Positions 39,534 to 49,848 are shown, counted from the stretch's first letter. The stretch: DNA of 64,000 nucleotides from Bathymodiolus japonicus methanotrophic gill symbiont (GCF_019721995.1 NZ_BLYC01000011.1:1-64000), one strand, 5' to 3'. The notes: generated by a model not told the origin, from the sequence alone. Made by a program: numbers and translations.

Positions 39534-40113
39534 GGTGTTTAGCGATAGGTTAGGCTACGCAGGTAGCCAATCCACGGGGTGTTCAGTTAGATAAAAAGAA
39601 GTGCTGATTAATAATCGGTTTGAGCAATACTGTAAAGTTATTTATGCTTGCTTAAGCTATTCAGTAAGTCTTCCAGCGGTACCAGGCACAGGCGGGTTCT
39701 GAATAATACCTTGGCATCTTCCAGCAGGCCGAAACATTCATACACGCGTAACATGATATTAGTGTTATTCAAGGTGCGTGATTTTGATTCGTGCCGCTGT
39801 TTGACCAGTATATGCAGCTTATCCCATCTTCGTCACTTTCATCTTTCTAAGCCATTGATTCATCGGTTTAAGCGATTTTTTGTCGAAAAATTCTCTTTAA
39901 AATCAATGGTGTTTTTTTTGAAAGTTTTGTAGTGCCATTTATATTATTTTTGTCGATAAATTCATTGACTTTTGTCAAAAAAATCATCATTATTTGAGTG
40001 TAATTTACATGCGACAAAAATACTCTAAAAAATCCAACGTTTTATACAAAAACACAAAATCTGTAGTGCCAACTGGCTACTTTTTAAAATTTCAACCAAT
40101 TGATTTATAACAA
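39534..40113 (-). other. gap with a transposase-like C-terminal tail
   Basis: Minus-strand tail of ~60 codons ending at 39638 (LRVYECFGLLEDAKVLFRT ... NSLSKHK), preceded after a frameshift by MNQWLRKMKV. It reads like the end of a transposase or other repeat-borne protein, but I cannot name the family. The rest is AT-rich with TGTAGTGCCA motifs at 39937 and 40067. Confidence 0.35.
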
Positions 40114-42318
40114 CTACATCATCAATAGTAACGAAGATGGGTTATGGTTGTTTTTCAGCAGGCGCAAATGTTCGCGGTTTACTGAAATACTGTGGGAAGT
40201 ATAAACCATCGGATTACGCTTAAAATCATGCTGGTCTTCTACCTGTGCTTTTTCTAGCAATGCCCCCGAGGTTAAACTGCAGGGGAAAATTTCTGGGTAC
40301 TCCACCCGTCCATCGAGTTCATCAAAGTAATCGGATTGTTCCGCCAGGGAGCCAGACAAGAAGTTCTTGGCATTGCCGTTATTGACATATTTGCGTTTCA
40401 AAAGAAACTCGCTGTCTGGAACTGTCGAACAGTCAGGGAGCGTATTTAGGTCAGGTAGATTTGATAAATCAGTGTCGGCGAGAAATAAAGGTGAGGCCGT
40501 TTCTTTTTTAGACCCCAGTAATACGGTTTCTGAAGTTTCCTAGTTTTTAAAGCATAAGAATATAAGCTAATGCTTATTTTTCTGAAATATTAGATATTAC
40601 TAATATTAATGGCATTCCGTTGACTAAAGCCTTGAATTCTTTTTAAAAAACAACAGGTTAATCTTGAATGAGGCCTAGTTTTACTGTATAATGAAAGTTT
40701 ATAACACATTGATTATACAGTAAAACTAGGCCTCATTCATGTTCATTTTACGCGATATTTTACTCCCGCTTCAAGATCATTTTTCCGAAACCACTTTAGG
40801 CCGCGAACGAGCCTCTCTGTTTGTTTACACGATCCTGTCTATTATCGTTCCCTTTACGTCGTCGATGACATCTAATCTTTGGAGTTGCCTTGATACGTTG
40901 TTTGGGTTTGAGATCAAGAATAAGCGCTTTTACACTTTCATGGCTTCTTCAACTTTGCCGTGGGCTGGGCTGTGGAAAACTATCTGGGAGCTGATTCCGT
41001 CTCCTGAAACAGATGGGCGCATATTGGTTGCACTGGATGACTCCATTATCACTAAAGTAGGCAAAAATATCTTCGGCTGTGAAGCCATTTTTGACCACGC
41101 GGCCAAATCGAATCAAAGCAAATATCCATGGGCACAAAACATTGTATCGGTAGGGTTGATGAAATAGGTCAAAGGTCGCTGGGCGTGCTTATTTTTAGAT
41201 TTCCGATTTTATCTACCCTTAAAAACAATTCAGGCAAAAAAAGAAACCGCCACGATAAGAGGTGATGTCGTTCCTTTCCAGACCAAGATGGCTCAGGCGG
41301 CTCAAATGCTGATTGCAATTGCAGAACATTTTTCCACCGCTCCGATATTGACAGTCACTGATAGCTGGTTTGGCAACAATGGCCTATGGAAGCCTGTTTA
41401 CAAAGCTATCGGAAGCCGGTTTAATATTCTCTCTAGGTTAAGGTGCAATAATGTACTGTACGATCGTCCAGAAAAAAGAAAACCCAAGCAGAGGGGGCGG
41501 AATAAAAAGTACGGGCAGCGTCTGGGGTCAGCCACAGACATGGCAAAAACAGTACAACAAAAGGCCCGATCGTATACCGTGAATCTCTATGGAAAACAGC
41601 GTGAAGTCAGGGCTTATAGTCGCGTTGTCATGCTGAAAACATTGAAACGACCCGTTCAGGTTGTCTGGGTGTTTCGTCGCACACAGTGACCAACCATTTG
41701 AACTTCTGTATGATGGCAACAACGCTGACGTGGATTTACGCGGATCGTTTAAAAACCGATCCGGAACGTCGGCACAAAGTGAAGGGGCGAGCCAGTTTCG
41801 CCTTTTCAGATATCCGCCGCATCATTGCCGAAGCGGCTTTGGATCCGGATTTTGAAAGGGTTTGCCCCAAATACAGTAGCTCCCCTGTAAATTCGGTGGT
41901 AGCCGTTTTATTGCGAATGGTTGCTTGATGAATTTCTAAGAAACTTCAGTACGGTTTTATTATTGGACTTAATTGCAATTCGGTTCGACAAGATCAGTTC
42001 TGGAATTGTTTTAATTAAGGTTTTTTTAATATCCAGCTCCCGGTCTGGTCGAACGGCATTAACAAAGGTGATCTGATAGTTACTGTAGCGCAGGCCATTT
42101 TCAGAAATTATGCGGTTTTTATGATTAGTCTCCCGATACAGGTGGAATTGATATTCAATCATTGCATTTAACTGAAAGCCTAGAACAATTGGTCCCTTAA
42201 AGGGGGTATGCGTAATTTGCAGCCACTTATGTTTATCATGAAACAAATTGAAATCATCCGAGGCATTGCGTGCTGCTTCAATATGGATTTGATTAAATAT
42301 AAATGATTGTGTGAACAT
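40114..42318 (-). pseudogene. hotdog-like protein gene split by ISa
   Basis: Two halves, 42318-41950 and 40521-40114, join exactly in frame when ISa (40530-41949) and one 8-bp duplication are removed, giving 258 residues. The N-terminal part (ARNASDDFNLFHDKHKW ... PFKGPIVLGFQ) recalls the substrate loop of MaoC/hotdog dehydratases; the C-terminal part has RNPMVYTSHSISVN. Function unknown; an acyl-thioester role is inference. ATG at 42318 is preferred over the TTG 7 codons upstream. Confidence 0.7.
40530..41949 (+). mobile_element. ISa copy with 148-bp deletion
   Basis: CTGAAGTTTCCTAG / CTAAGAAACTTCAG ends with duplication TACGGTTT (40522-40529, 41950-41957). The transposase has the same TAG (41165-41167) as the 33474 copy, then reads on from 41288. 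A 148-bp deletion between two CAGTG repeats (near 41685) removes the YREK region and shifts the frame. Inactive. Confidence 0.92.
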
Positions 42319-42441
42319 TGTTTTTATTGGTCGGTTCAACTCTGAAATGCCATGAAATACCGTTTTTTTCTAGGTCGAGTATGAATAATAGGCAATTACA
42401 ACTCAACGAAATACTAGCTATATTAAACGAGCTATTTCATT

Positions 42442-42721
42442 CGCTGAAAATCATGGAAACGGAGCTTAGCGAAGTGGTGATTTTTAGTCCCTGATAGGCG
42501 ACAGGGCAATTCGTTGATTCGACGTGTGCTAGCAGCACGCGAGAGGAGCAAGAATTGCATTCCGAATAGCCGTCCAGCCAGTGAGGTAGTAATGACGAAG
42601 CGGCTTTTGTGCGTAGTCGTTGCGGACGCAGGGCGTTCAGGGCATCTCCCATCCGCTGCGTAGGTGAACGAATTATGGCGACAGGAGTCCCGGACTTTCG
42701 TGAGGTAGCATGGCGCGCCTG
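42442..42721 (+). mobile_element. SNE1 repeat, 280 bp, upstream of argC
   Basis: Full copy; C at -4 (CATT). It ends 214 bp before argC. The 42722-42935 gap holds a trace of MITE-F (GTAGGTTATTTATTG, 42846-42860) and possible argC promoter DNA; I see no gene in it. Confidence 0.9.
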
Positions 42722-42935
42722 GAAACAAGGCAAGAATAAGTTGTTTTGCAGGAATGCTAGTGTAGCATCCATTAAATAATACCTGCGGAACCATCATTGC
42801 CTTCTTTGCGCCTTGACGCCGAATAAAAAATCCAGCGCAATCCAAGGTAGGTTATTTATTGGGCGTTAGCTTAATTCCCCAAATTTTTATCTTTCTTAAG
42901 GTAAAATAGAATTTTTATTTTATGATGAGTTTTAT

Positions 42936-43970
42936 ATGATTCGCGCGGGTATTGTTGGAGGGACTGGTTATACAGGGGTTGAGCTATTACGAATATTGGC
43001 ATTGCATGACCAGGTTGAGGTTGCCGTAGTGACCTCTCGTTCTGATGATGGCATGCGCGTAGATGCATTGTATCCGAGCCTGCGTGGAAGCATAGAGATT
43101 TGTTTTACCAAGCCGGATGTAGAGTCTTTAGCGAGTTGTGATGTGGTTTTTTTTGCAACACCTAATGGCACGGCGATGTTAATGGCTGAGCAACTTCTGG
43201 CGCGTAATGTAAAAGTGATCGATTTATCTGCTGATTTCAGGATTAAAGATGCGGCTGAGTGGGCAAAATGGTATGGCATGGAACACGCTTGCCCTGATTT
43301 AATTGCAGAGGCTGTGTATGGTTTACCAGAAATTAATCGCGCACAAATTAGCGAGGCAAATCTATTGGCCTGTCCTGGCTGTTATCCTACGGCTGTGCAA
43401 TTAGGTTTTCTACCTTTAATTGAGCAAGGCTTGATCGAAAGCAGTCATTTGATCGCTGATGTAAAGTCAGGGGTGAGTGGCGCAGGGCGCAAAGCCAGCG
43501 TTGCCACACTAATGAGCGAGACTGGCGAGAGCTTTAAGGCATATGCTTCCGCAGGCCATCGACATTTTCCCGAGATAGTTCAGGGCTTGTCTTTAGCTGC
43601 AGGAAAGCAAGTAGGCTTAACTTTTGTACCACATTTAGTGCCTATGATTCGGGGTATCCATGCCACTTTATATGCACAATTAAAAGGTGATTTAGCATCT
43701 CAGTTACAATCCATCTATGAGCAGCGTTATGCAGATGAACGCTTTGTTGATGTTTTACCTGCCGGCGTACATCCTGATACACGCAATGTGAGGGGGAGTA
43801 ATAACTGTCAGATTTCAGTCGTTGTTCCACAGGGCGGTAATACTGTGGTGGTCTTGTCGGTGATTGATAATTTAGTGAAAGGGGCGGCAGGGCAAGCGAT
43901 ACAGAATATGAACTTAATGTTTGGGTTTAATGAAAAACACGGCTTGCAAACTATGGCTTTGTATCCATAG
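42936..43970 (+). CDS. argC: N-acetyl-gamma-glutamyl-phosphate reductase
   Basis: 344 residues, NADPH-dependent third step of arginine synthesis. Motifs: [15 protein letters not shown] (nucleotide fold), [15 protein letters not shown] with the catalytic Cys, [10 protein letters not shown] with the catalytic His, and [14 protein letters not shown]. Complete and apparently intact. No arginine genes are next to it; the sequence downstream is IS debris, so it is likely transcribed alone. Confidence 0.96.
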   Translation: MIRAGIVGGTGYTGVELLRILALHDQVEVAVVTSRSDDGMRVDALYPSLRGSIEICFTKPDVESLASCDVVFFATPNGTAMLMAEQLLARNVKVIDLSADFRIKDAAEWAKWYGMEHACPDLIAEAVYGLPEINRAQISEANLLACPGCYPTAVQLGFLPLIEQGLIESSHLIADVKSGVSGAGRKASVATLMSETGESFKAYASAGHRHFPEIVQGLSLAAGKQVGLTFVPHLVPMIRGIHATLYAQLKGDLASQLQSIYEQRYADERFVDVLPAGVHPDTRNVRGSNNCQISVVVPQGGNTVVVLSVIDNLVKGAAGQAIQNMNLMFGFNEKHGLQTMALYP

Positions 43971-44008
43971 TTCAGATTGAAAAAGCTGTGAAAGTATACT
44001 ATGTAGGC

Positions 44009-44124
44009 CATCAGTGTTCCCATTGAAAGAAGAAGTACCTAAACAAAGCAGCCTATAACCTACCTGAAGGTAGGTTATAGGCTGCTTTGTTTAGGTACTT
44101 CTTCTTTCAATGGGAACACTGATG
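44009..44124. repeat. 116-bp near-perfect palindrome of ISb ends
   Basis: Two inverted copies of the last ~57 bp of ISb meet at a 2-nt centre (CCTACCT-GA-AGGTAGG); both outer ends read CATCAGTGTTCCC. It would extrude a long hairpin. The centre coincides with a natural small hairpin in ISb. Confidence 0.92.
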
Positions 44125-44619
44125 ATGTTTATAGCAAACCCCTACTTAATTCCCCTTAGGCAATAGCATTTGAAACGAATGGAAAGACTGTTTTTTTCAT
44201 ATAGTTGTAGCATAGTTTCAATTTTACCATAAATAATTATTGGGAAACTTCGAAGATTTCAAGGAAACTAAAGCTGGGTCTTCCAATACCCGCTCACTTG
44301 GAAATCAAATGCGCCTGACTGCAATGAGCTATAATTTAATGCGCGTGTTTGAAGAGATTTCAAAAACACAACAGCCAGAATTGATTCATCCATCGGATAA
44401 AAAATATAGCGAGGCTCTGGAGATAAGGCAGCAACAGGCTCAAAAACGAGATCGTTTTGTGAATCCATTGTTTTTCCAGGCAAGAATATCTCGTATCAGC
44501 TCGTATACCATTCGGGCAGTTCAGAACGCAATAATAACAGGAATGTCTTTACAGTGCTTTATGAGCTCTCTTGTGGCGATGTTAGTTTCACGGCCTCAAT
44601 TGATAGGGGAACACTGATG
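44125..44619 (+). mobile_element. MITE-C remnant joined to ISb 3' fragment
   Basis: 44125-44249 is a reversed, truncated MITE-C; 44250-44619 is the ISb 3' end with the transposase C-terminus (EEISKTQQPELIHPSDKK to LIGEH) and terminal CACTGATG. Here the codon that is TAG in copy 2 is still GAG. Confidence 0.85.
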
Positions 44620-44667
44620 AAATGGATACAACCCTAAGTGTATTGCATCATCTATAAAGGGTAAGTC

Positions 44668-44887
44668 ATGCAAACCTCAAGTATTACCTCGAAAGGGCAA
44701 GTTACGTTCCCTGTACAATTACGTAAATCTCTAGCACTTACTGAGGTGCAAAAAGTAAGGTTCAGCTATATTGGAAATGTGATTACCATTACTCCAAATT
44801 GAAGAGGAAATTAGTGCTGTATTTGGCTTGCTTAAAGCAAAAAAGCAGTTTCCCTTTGAGAGTGTAGTTGTAGATAAAGTGTCTTAA
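44668..44887 (+). pseudogene. AbrB/SpoVT-type antitoxin, frameshifted
   Basis: ATG at 44668 opens MQTSSITSKGQVTFPVQLRKSL, the swapped-hairpin AbrB domain of MazE/VapB-like antitoxins. An extra A at ~44800 (CCAAATTG for CCAATTG) causes a stop. Removing it gives a ~72-residue protein with the usual tail EEISAVFGLLKAKK ... VDKVS. No VapC/PIN or other toxin follows. Confidence 0.8.
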
Positions 44888-45174
44888 AAAGTGTCTTAAA
44901 AAGTGTTCGGTTTTTGTTGACCATTACACTTTTTTTGATTGGCCAGATTGATTCATCGAACCTCTGTTTTTACATGTCTAACTGAACGTTGAGAGTTGTC
45001 CATTACAGTTCCTTTGGGCTATTTAGCTGGGGAGGGCTAGAGAGAGCCAAGCCCTCCGCCGATTCTAATAATTCCTGTATTAAAATATCACTAGCTTGAT
45101 TAGCAATTTATTCGCCCAGCATGGGTTGCAAATTGATAATTTGATTGCCTCACTCTGGGCTAAAATGCATATAG
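44888..45174. other. no gene recognised
   Basis: Contains a GAGGGCT-type inverted repeat (GGAGGGCTAGAGAGAGCCAAGCCCTCC, reported by its ends GGAGGGCT and AGCCCTCC, 45030-45057), which may be a terminator-like hairpin. No open frame resembles a gene. Confidence 0.4.
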
Positions 45175-45204
45175 CCCCCCGTGTCAGGATAGTTTTCGCC
45201 TTAT

Positions 45205-45750
45205 TTGAAAAATAATAACTCAAACAAGGGGCGGAAAAATAAAACCATGACAACTCAATACCCAAAAGAAAGAAAAGATGCCATCATTAACAAAATGCTT
45301 CCCCCCTTAAATATGAGCGTACCTGAATTAGCTAAGGCCGAAAATATTCCTTACGGAACGCTGTATACGTGGAAGCAAACTTATGTTGATAAGAAGTGCA
45401 AAAACACTAAAAACACAAGCCATTCTCCTATACAGTGGACATCCGAGAAAAAATTATCAGCCATTATAGAAACAAGTACCCTGAGCGAGCAAGAGTGTAA
45501 TGAATATTGTCGTACACATGGGCTTTATAAAGCTGAGCTTGAGTCCTGGAAGACCCATTTTATTAAAGGATCAGAGCAAAACGTGACGCAAGAAAAAACA
45601 GATAAAAACGTATTAAAACAATTACGTAGTGAAAACAAAAAATTAAAGAAAGAGCTTAATCGCAAAGAGAAAGCACTTGCAGAAACAGCGGCCTTATTGG
45701 TGCTTAGAAAAAAGCTGGATGCGCTCTGGGAGGAAAACGAGGACGCTTAA
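45205..45750 (+). CDS. IS3-family OrfA (ISd copy 2)
   Basis: 181 residues: helix-turn-helix (MSVPELAKAENIPYGTLYTW), a second DNA-binding region (LSEQECNEYCRTHGLYKAELESW) and a leucine-zipper coiled coil (LKQLRSENKKLKKELNRKEK). An internal ATG at 45247 (MTTQYPKERK) is a likely alternative start. The frame is undamaged, unlike copy 1. Confidence 0.88.
   Translation: MKNNNSNKGRKNKTMTTQYPKERKDAIINKMLPPLNMSVPELAKAENIPYGTLYTWKQTYVDKKCKNTKNTSHSPIQWTSEKKLSAIIETSTLSEQECNEYCRTHGLYKAELESWKTHFIKGSEQNVTQEKTDKNVLKQLRSENKKLKKELNRKEKALAETAALLVLRKKLDALWEENEDA
45708..45714 (+). other. A6G slippery heptamer for -1 frameshift
   Basis: AAAAAAG read as A-AAA-AAG in the orfA frame, 36 nt before the orfA stop. A -1 slip joins OrfA to the OrfB frame (KKAGCALGG ... 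SERVNYVTW), the usual way IS3 elements make OrfAB. Present in both ISd copies. Confidence 0.8.
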
Positions 45751-46947
45751 TTCCTCACTCAGAGCGCGTAAATTATGTCACATGGATCAATGAAGCTATT
45801 GAACAAGGTGCCAGAAAGGGCAAAGTCTGTAATATTGTTGGTATCAGCATTCGTACCTTACAAAACTGGCAAGTTAACGGAGGAGTAGAGGCCGATAGAA
45901 GGTCGGATGCCATACGCCCATCTCCTAATAATAAATTAAGCGAATATGAGCAACTTGCTATTTTAATGACCTGTAATGAGGACGAGTATGCCAATTTACC
46001 ACCGAGTCAAATCGTCCCTATCCTGGCAGACAAAGGCATCTACATTGCCTCCGAATCATCATTTTATCGAGTGTTGCATAAAGCAGAACAAGTCACACAT
46101 AGAGGGCGGGCTAAAGAGCGAAAAAACACCTCCAAACCAACGAGTTATATCGCAGAAAAAGCGAACCAGGTATGGACGTGGGATATCAGCTACATGCCAA
46201 CACCCATCGTGGGTCAGTTCTACTATTTATATATGATAGAGGACATTTATAGCCGAAAAATAGTCGGGGCTGAAGTGTATGAACAAGAAAGTGGCGAAGA
46301 TGCCGCTACACTACTTGAGCGTAGCCTATTAAAGGAAAAAATGATGTATAACTCGATGTTCAAGTTTTCAGCTATAACTGGGCTAAGAAAAGTAAATTTT
46401 TCCGGCTTTGTTTCATAAGTGATTGATTTACAATGATGTTGATGCTTTCTTTGTCAGTAAAATTATCAATAAAATAAACCAGTTAAAAAACTTGAACATC
46501 GAGTATAACCCATTGGTGCTCCATTCTGATAATGGCGCACCAATGAAATCACTCACCTTGCGCAGCAAAATGTATGATTTAAACTTAACCAGCTCATACA
46601 GCCGCCCAGGAGTGAGTAATGACAACCCTTATTCTGAAGCTTTGTTTAGAACGGTAAAGTATTGTCCTGACTGGCCTGGCAGTGGCTTTGATAGTCTTGA
46701 TGAAGCCCGGGAATGGGTAGGTAACTTTGTCGAATGGTATAACAACGAGCACCGGCACAGCAAAATAGAATTCGTCACACCTGCGGAACGACATGAAGGA
46801 AAAGACAAAAATATTCTTGAAATGCGAGATAAATTATATCTCCAGAAGAAAAAAGAAAAACCTTCCAGATGGTCTGGCTCAACCAGAAACTGGGATGCTA
46901 CAGGGCCAGTTTCATTAAATCCTGACAGGACTGATGAAGCGGCTTAA
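45742..46947 (+). pseudogene. IS3-family OrfB (ISd copy 2), split
   Basis: Catalytic domain interrupted after KEKMMYN by the 154-bp element at 46351. Downstream: LVLHSDNGAP, NDNPYSEALF and the normal IS3 ending RWSGSTRNW. One deletion would restore it. Confidence 0.88.
46351..46504. mobile_element. 154-bp MITE with ISc ends
   Basis: Ends ACTCGATGTTCAAGTTTT / AAAACTTGAACATCGAGT, as in ISc, with 5-bp duplication TATAA (46347-46351, 46504-46508). Core unrelated to the ISc gene. The empty site is at 3120-3140 in ISd copy 1. Confidence 0.9.
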
Positions 46948-46981
46948 ATAATTTAGGCGAAAACTATCTTGAAAAACACCG

Positions 46982-47261
46982 CAGGCGCGCCATGCTACCT
47001 CACGAAATTCCGGGACTCCTGTCGCCATAATTCGTTCACCTACGCAGCGGATGGGAGATGCCCTGAACGCCCTGCGTCCGCAACGACTACGCACAAAAGC
47101 CGCTTCGTCATTACTACCTCACTGGCTGGACGGCTATTCGGAATGCAATTCTTGCTCCTCTCGCGTGCTGCTAGCACACGTCGAATCAGCGAATTGCACT
47201 GTCGCCTATCAGGGGCTAAAAATCACCACTTCGCTAAGCTCCGTTTCCATGATTTTCAGCG
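46982..47261 (-). mobile_element. SNE1 repeat, 280 bp, at ISd border
   Basis: Inserted precisely between the last base of ISd and the ATAG duplication, adding no duplicated base. C at -4 on the minus strand (CTAT). Confidence 0.93.
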
Positions 47262-47265
47262 ATAG

Positions 47266-47935
47266 TTACATCCGGCTAGCTTCTATAAGCGATCAGGCGT
47301 AATGGCAAACCGAACATGGTTGCAAAAAGATCAAGCAAAACATTGGCGGCGAGAAAAGCTAGTGTTGAAATGCATAGGCAGTGACCAATCACTTGAACTT
47401 ATGTATGATGGCAATAACGTTGACGTAGATTTACGCAGATCGCTGTAAAGCCAATCCGTAGCGTTGACAAATAATGGGTGAAGCAGTTTTGCCTTTTTGG
47501 GTATCTGGCAGATCATTGTCGAAGCTACTTTGACCCCCGCTGAAAATCAGGGAAACGTAGCCTAAGCGAAGTGAAGATTTTTAGTCCGCGATAGCCGTAG
47601 GGCCGTTGTTTTTTCGGAGTCTGAGCGTTAGCGAAGGTGGAGACAAAATAAAAGGCCATCCGACACGGCGTCAAGTCATTTGGAGCCTATGTTCCGACCC
47701 CTTGTTGGGTCGGGACGAGGTGACGAGGACGAATCGGGGCCGCCGGAGGCATAAGTGGTCGCGTTAAGTTTTTGCTGCTTGCTTGGGCTGGGATGCCCAA
47801 AACAAGCTTTCGCAAAAATAGCGACTCCCCGATGATTTTGATAAGCTTTGCCTCAAATGCAGCAGCTCCCCCTGTAAATTCAGTGGTAACCGTTTTGCTA
47901 CGCATGGTGGCTTGATGAATTTCTAAGAAACTTCA
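47266..47935 (+). mobile_element. degenerate ISa copy with SNE2
   Basis: Diverged ISa 3' part with many substitutions, ending TAAGAAACTTCAG at 47935. SNE2 (47538-47832) interrupts it between GACCCC and TGATTTTG, matching GATCC-GGATTTTG in intact ISa. Oldest ISa trace in the window. Confidence 0.82.
47538..47832 (+). mobile_element. SNE2 repeat, 295 bp, in old ISa
   Basis: Full length with C at -4 (CCCC). The SNE2 sequence is nearly identical to the others while its ISa host is heavily mutated, so the insertion is younger than the host. Confidence 0.92.
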
Positions 47936-47960
47936 GCTAAATACACTATTAGACTAGCGT

Positions 47961-48863
47961 ATGGATAAACTTACAGGAATGAAGGTGTTTGTCAGTGTTG
48001 CAAAGGCAGGCAGCTTTGTCAGTGGCGCGCGTGAAATGTCAATTTCCAGAGCGATGGCAACTAAACATATAAGTCAGCTGGAAAGTTACCTAGGTGCACG
48101 CTTACTTAATCGGACTACCCGCAGCTTAAGCCTGACTGACGTAGGTGCGGCTTACTTAAAGCGCTGTCGTACAGTTTTGTCTGAGATTGAAGAAATGGAG
48201 GGTGCGGTTACGCAACTACATACGGAAGCACGAGGAAAGTTGAAAATAAGCTCTCCACCGGTTATTGGTGCTTTATATATTGCTCCTGCGGTTGCAGAGT
48301 TTCTTCAGCGACACAATAAACTGTCGGTTAATCTGGTTATGAGTAGCCATATCGGCGATCTGGTGGGTGAGGGGATAGATATAGCGATTACCTTTGGTGG
48401 ACTGGACGATACCAATCATATTGCTAAAAAAGTGGCTAGCTCCTCCCTGTTAGTGTGTGGTTCGCCAAGCTATTTTAAAGAGCATGGTAAGCCACTAGTG
48501 CCAGAAGACCTGGAAAATCACAGCTGTCTGGTTAACTGGGCGATTCCGCCGCGTAATAAATGGAGTTTTAAAGGGCTAGAGGGGGAGAAGGAAATCAAGG
48601 TAGACGGGCGTATGGAAGCCAATGCGGCTGACCCTATTCGAATTGCGGCGAAGAAGGGTCTAGGGCTGGTGATGTTGCCAGAATATATTGTGAGTAGAGA
48701 TATAGAAAAAGGTCATTTGCAGGTTGTACTCGATGATTATGCGATGGCACCTGTGGATATTCATGCGGTTTACCCACATCGTAAATATCTTTCGGCCAAG
48801 GTGCGGGCATTTTTGACATTTCTTGAAGAATGGTTAAGAACACAAACGGCCGCACGTGAATAG
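47961..48863 (+). CDS. LysR-family transcriptional regulator
   Basis: 300 residues. Winged helix-turn-helix at the N-terminus (MKVFVSVAKAGSFVSGAREMSISRAMATKHISQLE) and a periplasmic-binding-like effector domain. The ISa remnant ends 25 bp upstream, so the native promoter is probably lost. Start overlap with the next gene (8 nt) suggests joint expression with the methyltransferase, which may be coincidental. Target unknown. Confidence 0.92.
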   Translation: MDKLTGMKVFVSVAKAGSFVSGAREMSISRAMATKHISQLESYLGARLLNRTTRSLSLTDVGAAYLKRCRTVLSEIEEMEGAVTQLHTEARGKLKISSPPVIGALYIAPAVAEFLQRHNKLSVNLVMSSHIGDLVGEGIDIAITFGGLDDTNHIAKKVASSSLLVCGSPSYFKEHGKPLVPEDLENHSCLVNWAIPPRNKWSFKGLEGEKEIKVDGRMEANAADPIRIAAKKGLGLVMLPEYIVSRDIEKGHLQVVLDDYAMAPVDIHAVYPHRKYLSAKVRAFLTFLEEWLRTQTAARE

Positions 48864-49443
48864 TCCGCTGGCTGGCAAGTGGAATCAACGCTACCTTATT
48901 ACTCCAGATTATACAACTTTAGCTCCTGCAGCAATTCTAGCTGAAAACCAATTTTTATTACCACCTACAGGGACTGCTCTGGACTTAGCCAGTGGCTTTG
49001 GTGCAAATGCCCTGTTATTAGCTAAGCAGGGCTTGACCACGCAAGCCTGGGATATATCCTCTATTGCGATGCGGCATTTACAGCAGCAAGTAGATGCTCA
49101 CGCCTTAGCCATAAAGACATACACCCGGGAAATTAGCCCGCAGAGTTTTTCTGCAAATACTTTTGATGTCATTGTTGTCAGCCGATTTCTTGACCGTTCG
49201 ATTTGTGATGCGATAATGGAGAGTTTAAAAATTGGTGGACTGCTGTTTTACCAAACCTATACACAGCTTAAAACTTGTGAACAAGGGCCTAATAATCCGC
49301 GCTTTCTATTGGCAGAAAATGAGTTATTAGCATTGTTTTCTTCGTTGAAGCCGGTCTATTATCGGGAAAATGGAGTGCTAGGCGAGGTTCGGCAAGGTTT
49401 AAGGAATGAAGCGCAGTTTATTGGGCAAAAGATTGAGCTATAG
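48856..49443 (+). CDS. class I SAM-dependent methyltransferase (TehB-like)
   Basis: 195 residues. GTG start at 48856 overlaps the LysR gene. SAM-binding motif ALDLASGFGANALLLAKQG (residues 41-59) and acidic WDIS; later FDVIVVSRFLDR. Small-molecule methyltransferase; the resemblance to TehB/tellurite-type proteins is weak evidence of substrate. Confidence 0.85.
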   Translation: MNSPLAGKWNQRYLITPDYTTLAPAAILAENQFLLPPTGTALDLASGFGANALLLAKQGLTTQAWDISSIAMRHLQQQVDAHALAIKTYTREISPQSFSANTFDVIVVSRFLDRSICDAIMESLKIGGLLFYQTYTQLKTCEQGPNNPRFLLAENELLALFSSLKPVYYRENGVLGEVRQGLRNEAQFIGQKIEL

Positions 49444-49455
49444 GGTAATACGCAA

Positions 49456-49848
49456 ATGATAGAAAATTTAACACCGCAACAATCATGGGAATTAATGCAG
49501 GCTAATCCAGATGCTGTATTGATTGATGTTAGAACGAAGGTAGAGCATGATTTTGTTGGTCGCCCACTCAATGCAGTGCATGTGCCCTGGAAAGAAGCCC
49601 CTGAATGGCAGTTAAATCCTGATTTTATTGCTCAGGTCAGGCAGGCTGTAAATGATACTGGCAGTCCGGTTTTGCTCTTGTGTCGCAGTGGTGCGCGCTC
49701 ACTGTCTGCCGCAGAGGCTTTGCAACAGGCAGGCTTTACGCATCTGGTAAATATTCTGCAAGGCTTTGAAGGGGATCTGGATGATAATAAGCATCGAGGC
49801 AATCTAAGTGGCTGGCGTTATGCTCAGTTGCCCTGGGAGCAGTCTTAG
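49456..49848 (+). CDS. rhodanese-like sulfurtransferase
   Basis: 130 residues, single rhodanese domain with the active-site loop LLCRSGARS (Cys ~75) and the N-terminal VLIDVRTKVEHDFVG. Starts 12 nt after the methyltransferase, so probably in one transcript. Cytoplasmic; the physiological sulfur acceptor is unknown. Confidence 0.9.
   Translation: MIENLTPQQSWELMQANPDAVLIDVRTKVEHDFVGRPLNAVHVPWKEAPEWQLNPDFIAQVRQAVNDTGSPVLLLCRSGARSLSAAEALQQAGFTHLVNILQGFEGDLDDNKHRGNLSGWRYAQLPWEQS

Larger units (their letters stand above)
45175..46981 (+). mobile_element. ISd copy 2 (IS3 family), carrying a MITE
   Basis: Starts CCCCCCGTGTCAGG and ends GAAAAACACCG. 4-bp duplication ATAG at 45171-45174; the second ATAG lies at 47262-47265, after an SNE1 placed exactly at the IS/target border. 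Contains orfA (45205-45750) and orfB (to 46947), the latter split by a 154-bp element. Confidence 0.92.

Noticed and set aside
42722-42845. Minus-strand ORF upstream of argC (KKAMMVPQVLFNG...)
   Set aside because: TTG start, no ribosome-binding site, short, and it ends in SNE1; probably non-coding leader DNA of argC.
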